Positions 14,757-17,248 of a stretch of DNA of 17,248 bases are shown here, piece after piece (position 1 is the first letter of the stretch; every line of letters starts with the position of its first letter). The notes under the pieces were generated by a model. It saw only the letters and a program-made list of their open reading frames with translations, was not told the DNA's origin and ran no database searches. This DNA comes from SLRI01 sp964528705 (GTDB lineage: Bacteria > Pseudomonadota > Alphaproteobacteria > Geminicoccales > Geminicoccaceae), in contig CAZGUW010000080.1 in assembly GCA_964528705.1 (NCBI GenBank), forward strand, positions 1-17,248, in the 5' to 3' direction. The position numbers and the translations under genes are program-made.

Positions 14757-15345
14757 CGAGCTGTCCTTTGACCCCGGCACGGAACGGGTGCTTGACCAGG
14801 GTCATCTCGGTGACGAGATCCGCCATCTCGACGAGCTCGGGCCTGGCGTTGCGCCCGGTGACCACGACGTGCAGCTCCGGCCGCTTCGTGCGGAAGGCCT
14901 CGAGCACCCGGTCCAGCGGCAGGTAGTCGTAGCGCAGCACGATATTGAGCTCGTCGAGGACGACCATGTGCAGGGAGGGATCCTGCAGCATGGCCTCGGC
15001 CTCGGTGAAGGCCGCTTCGGCGGCGGCGACGTCGCGGGCACGGTCCTGCGTTTCCCAGGTGAACCCTTCGCCCATGACCTTGATCGTGACGAGGTCCGGG
15101 AACCGCTCGAGGAAGCGCCGCTCGCCGGTGTCGCGCCTTCCCTTGACGAACTGGACCACGCCGAGCTTCAGCCCGTGTCCCAGGGAGCGCATCGCGAGAC
15201 CCCAGGCGGCGGTGCTCTTCCCCTTGCCGGTCCCAGTGTGGACGATCAGGAGGCCCTTCTCGATCGTCTTCGAGGCGTACAGCTTGTCCTTGGCCGCCTT
15301 GATGCGGGCCTTCTTCGCCGCGTGGGTCGCTTCCGTGTCGGTCAT
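14743..15345 (-). CDS. cobO: Cob(I)yrinic acid a,c-diamide adenosyltransferase CobO (CobA/BtuR family)
   Basis: Transfers the 5'-deoxyadenosyl group from ATP to the reduced cobalt of corrinoids, forming the Co-C bond. The 200-residue protein has a Lys/Ala-rich N-terminus, the ATP-binding P-loop HTGTGKGKST (36-45), VVQFVKGR (63-70), and LDELNIVLRYDYL (130-142) with the conserved Asp-Glu pair, followed by VVVTGRNA. ATG 15345 is chosen because GGAGG lies six bases upstream; a longer frame to 15396 adds residues upstream of that site. The stop is inside the start region of the EamA transporter gene, beginning a cobO-EamA-cobQ operon. It matches BtuR-type, not PduO-type, adenosyltransferases. Confidence 0.95.
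   Translation of the reverse strand: MTDTEATHAAKKARIKAAKDKLYASKTIEKGLLIVHTGTGKGKSTAAWGLAMRSLGHGLKLGVVQFVKGRRDTGERRFLERFPDLVTIKVMGEGFTWETQDRARDVAAAEAAFTEAEAMLQDPSLHMVVLDELNIVLRYDYLPLDRVLEAFRTKRPELHVVVTGRNARPELVEMADLVTEMTLVKHPFRAGVKGQLGVEF
14764..14769 (-). promoter_or_regulatory. Shine-Dalgarno site for the EamA transporter, inside cobO
   Basis: On the minus strand AAAGGA is followed by seven bases and then GTG at 14756. It sits within the last codons of cobO and supports the GTG 14756 start over GTG 14780 and translational coupling to cobO. Confidence 0.55.
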
Positions 15346-15407
15346 TTCCAGCCTCCAGGCGTTCATCCAGTCACGTGCTAACGTTAATGGGCGCACCGCG
15401 CCATAAT

Positions 15408-15422
15408 GCCGATCGGATCGGC
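15408..15422. promoter_or_regulatory. Inverted repeat between divergent cobO and the membrane-protein gene, candidate operator
   Basis: GCCGATC and GATCGGC form a perfect seven-base inverted repeat around a single G. It lies in the 131-bp gap between the cobO start (15345) and the divergent gene at 15477. The same gap holds the palindromes CACGTG (15372-15377) and TAACGTTA (15379-15386), and an ATAAT at 15403-15407. Placement suits a transcription-factor site, but no known motif is recognised. Confidence 0.3.
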
Positions 15423-15476
15423 GCGGGGTGGCACCGGTAGCGTGATGCGGTCAACAGTGGGGTATCGGTCGAAGGA

Positions 15477-16454
15477 ATGCTGGAGCTGACCACCGCCATG
15501 CTCGTTTCGTGTCTCGCTGCCAGCCTCGTGCTCACCGTTCTCGTGGCGCTTGCGGTTCTCGCCCGGACGGGACTGCGGGGCCGCCGGTGGCTCCTGCTCT
15601 GCGGCTTCGGTCTCGGTCTCGTCTGCGGGGTGGTCGAGCTCGGCCTGCCGCGCCAGCTGCCGCCGCTGGCGCTCATGGTCGAGGGCTGGCCGCATGCCGT
15701 GTGGCTCGAGATCGGGCTGCATGCGCTCTTCGCCGGGCTCACCTATTTCGTCGTCGTCGGCATTCTGCTCCGCGCGGTGCTCCAGCTCTCGCACAGCGCG
15801 GCGCGCCGCCGGGGCGACGTGGTGGCTCTCGCCGCGGGCCTCGGTTGCGGCCTCGCCCTTGCCGCGACCGCGCTTCGGCTCGGCCTCATCGGCGTCTGGC
15901 CGCCGAGCGCCCTTTTCGTCGCCGTCGTCTATCCACCGGTCCAGCTCTGCTTCACGCTGCTGCTGGCGGCAAGCGTGCTCGCCACGCGTGCCGACGCCCA
16001 CATGGCGTCGCGTTTCTGGAAGCTCGCGGCAGCCGTGCTGCAGACCGGCTATCAGTTCGTGCTGCGCACCAACGACACGATCGGCCACTGGCTCGCCTGG
16101 CTCGAGCCGCAGTCGATCGGCTGGCTCTGGCTCGGTCTGATCGGGCTTGCCTGGGCGCTCGGCCTCGCCGTGATGGTCGGCCTCGGACGGGCCGAGCCGT
16201 CGCAGGCGCATCTGGACGCCGCGCCGGCCGGCCGGCTGCTGAGTGCCAGGTTCTGGCTCTGGGCCGGGATAGTGGTGCTGGCCCCGACCGGAGCACTCCT
16301 GGCCCTCGGGCTGACGGCCGACCTCGGTGTGCTGAGTGCGCGCGTCATGCTGCTGGCGCTCTTCGCCACGCCCCTGATGGCGGCGGCGATCCTGCTGCGG
16401 ACAGCGCTCAGCCTGCAGCGGCGTCCCGAGGAGCCGTCCGCAATTCCTCGATGA
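15477..16454 (+). CDS. Integral membrane protein of unknown function between cobO and cobN
   Basis: I do not recognise this family. The 325-residue frame encodes roughly eight hydrophobic segments, at about 7-29, 38-55, 75-100, 114-135, 140-165, 218-240, 262-284 and 288-308. Between segments 5 and 6 lies a less hydrophobic region with Trp, His and Asp (FWKLAAAVLQTGYQF, RTNDTIGHWLAWLEP). Positive charges fall mainly in short loops. The regular spacing of hydrophobic runs makes it more credible than the charged, repetitive antisense frame. Start is uncertain: ATG 15477 has GAAGGA directly abutting it, too close to be ideal; ATG 15498 is an alternative. Its 3' end overlaps the end of convergent cobN by 47 bp. 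It diverges from cobO. A transport or sensory role is possible but only guessed from context. Confidence 0.7.
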   Translation: MLELTTAMLVSCLAASLVLTVLVALAVLARTGLRGRRWLLLCGFGLGLVCGVVELGLPRQLPPLALMVEGWPHAVWLEIGLHALFAGLTYFVVVGILLRAVLQLSHSAARRRGDVVALAAGLGCGLALAATALRLGLIGVWPPSALFVAVVYPPVQLCFTLLLAASVLATRADAHMASRFWKLAAAVLQTGYQFVLRTNDTIGHWLAWLEPQSIGWLWLGLIGLAWALGLAVMVGLGRAEPSQAHLDAAPAGRLLSARFWLWAGIVVLAPTGALLALGLTADLGVLSARVMLLALFATPLMAAAILLRTALSLQRRPEEPSAIPR

Positions 16455-17248
16455 GCGCCTGGGCGCTGTTGCGCCGGGGTTGCCAGAGCCCGCGCTCGAT
16501 CGCCTCGGCGAAGCGGTCGGCCGTTTCGCGCAAGGCGGCGGGGTTAGCCTCCGCCATGACGCCGCGGACCCGCTCGTCGCCCAGATAGGCCTCGAACAGC
16601 GCTTCGAAGTGGTGATTCTCGACCAGCCGCGTGGTCGCTGCGTAGGCGAAGAGATAGTCCACCGTGGCGGCGATCTCGAAGGCCCCCTTGTAACCGTGGC
16701 GCATGACGCCTTTCAGCCATTTCGGATTGGCCGCCCGGCCGCGCACAACGCGCCCGATCTCCTCCTTTAGGCTTCGGACGCGCGGCCGCTCCGGATTTGC
16801 ATGGTCGGCGTGCAGCACGATCGGCTGGCGGCCGGTGAGATGGCGCACCGCTACGGTGAGCCCGCCCTGGAACTGGTAGTAGTCGTCGCTGTCCAGGATG
16901 TCGTGCTCGCGGTTGTCCTGGTTGTGCAGGACGACCTCCACCGCGTGGAGGCGATCCCGCAGGCCGGCTGCTGCCTCCTGTCCCGCGACGCCGCGGCCGT
17001 AGGCCCAGGCGCTCCAGGCCAGATAGGCCTCGGCGAGCTCGCTCTCGGCCGTCCAGCCTTGCGAATCGACCAGCGCCTGCAGACCGGCGCCATAGGCGCC
17101 GGGCTTCGAGCCGAAGAGCCGATAGCTCGCCTGCCGGCGCGCCGTGGCTAGGTCTGCGCCTTCGGCGACGAGTCGGTGACGGTCCCGGCGGAAGGCCTGG
17201 GCCAGGGGGTTCATGGGCGCCGGCTCGTCGGCCTCGGCCACGGCCCTG
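16408..17248 (-). CDS. cobN: Aerobic cobaltochelatase large subunit CobN (C-terminal part; 5' end outside window)
   Basis: CobN is the large, porphyrin-binding subunit of the ATP-dependent chelatase that inserts cobalt into hydrogenobyrinic acid a,c-diamide, related to magnesium-chelatase BchH/ChlH. Only the last ~280 residues of a protein usually about 1,250 or more are present; the frame is open through the right edge, and GTG 17241 and ATG codons near the edge are internal. Conserved C-terminal blocks are clear: RLFGSKPGAYG, EHDILDSDDYYQFQGG, SLKEEIGRVVRGRAANPKW, and GVMRHGYKGAFEIAATVDYL, then NHHFEALFEAYL and a GLWQPRRNSA end. The partner ATPase subunits are not in view. The stop lies 47 bp inside the convergent membrane-protein gene. 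Confidence 0.95.
   Translation of the reverse strand, partial: RAVAEADEPAPMNPLAQAFRRDRHRLVAEGADLATARRQASYRLFGSKPGAYGAGLQALVDSQGWTAESELAEAYLAWSAWAYGRGVAGQEAAAGLRDRLHAVEVVLHNQDNREHDILDSDDYYQFQGGLTVAVRHLTGRQPIVLHADHANPERPRVRSLKEEIGRVVRGRAANPKWLKGVMRHGYKGAFEIAATVDYLFAYAATTRLVENHHFEALFEAYLGDERVRGVMAEANPAALRETADRFAEAIERGLWQPRRNSAQALIEELRTAPRDAAAG

Noticed and set aside
15384..16211. Minus-strand open frame (275 codons) opposite the unknown membrane protein
   Set aside because: Composition is Glu/Arg/Pro/His repeats typical of the antisense of a hydrophobic gene; the plus strand has regular membrane segments.

Overview
This window is a nearly gap-free block of cobalamin (vitamin B12) biosynthesis genes from a high-GC Gram-negative bacterium, most likely an alphaproteobacterium. 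That placement is an inference from four things: base composition; the CobN cobaltochelatase together with Cob-type methyltransferases; a TakP-like TRAP solute-binding protein; and frequent GTG/TTG starts. A run of ten Ns inside cobD and a one-base frameshift near the end of cobQ point to a draft or metagenome assembly.

Layout, left to right. A partial cobS (minus) diverges from cobT (plus). cobT converges on a TRAP solute-binding protein gene (minus) across a strong nested hairpin. That gene lies just downstream of cobB (minus). cobB diverges from the plus-strand pair cbiD-cobK. cobK converges on the end of a five-gene minus-strand operon, transcribed cobH-cobL-cobI-cbiG/cobJ-cobM, whose genes overlap by 4 bp (GTGA/ATGA) or sit 10 bp apart. 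cobD (plus) diverges from cobH and overlaps the end of cobQ. A second minus-strand operon, cobO - EamA-type transporter - cobQ, is also translationally coupled. Then comes a plus-strand membrane protein of unknown function. Last is the C-terminal part of cobN (minus), which runs off the right edge.

How the genes fit together. CobI, CobJ, CobM, CbiD, CobK, CobL and CobH cover most corrin-ring methylation, reduction and rearrangement steps. CobB amidates the a,c side chains, CobN belongs to the late cobalt chelatase, CobO adenosylates, CobQ amidates the remaining side chains, CobD attaches the aminopropanol arm, and CobT and CobS assemble the lower nucleotide loop. Not seen here: CobA, CobG/CobZ, CobF, CobP/CobU, CobC, the partner chelatase subunits, BluB and any B12 riboswitch.

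Most notable points. CbiG and CbiD, enzymes of the early-cobalt (anaerobic) route, occur beside CobN, the hallmark of the late-cobalt (aerobic) route. Two transport-type proteins and one unknown membrane protein are embedded in the cluster. Two assembly-level defects affect cobD and cobQ. There is no intergenic stretch over about 135 bp, and I saw no mobile element, tRNA, rRNA or CRISPR.
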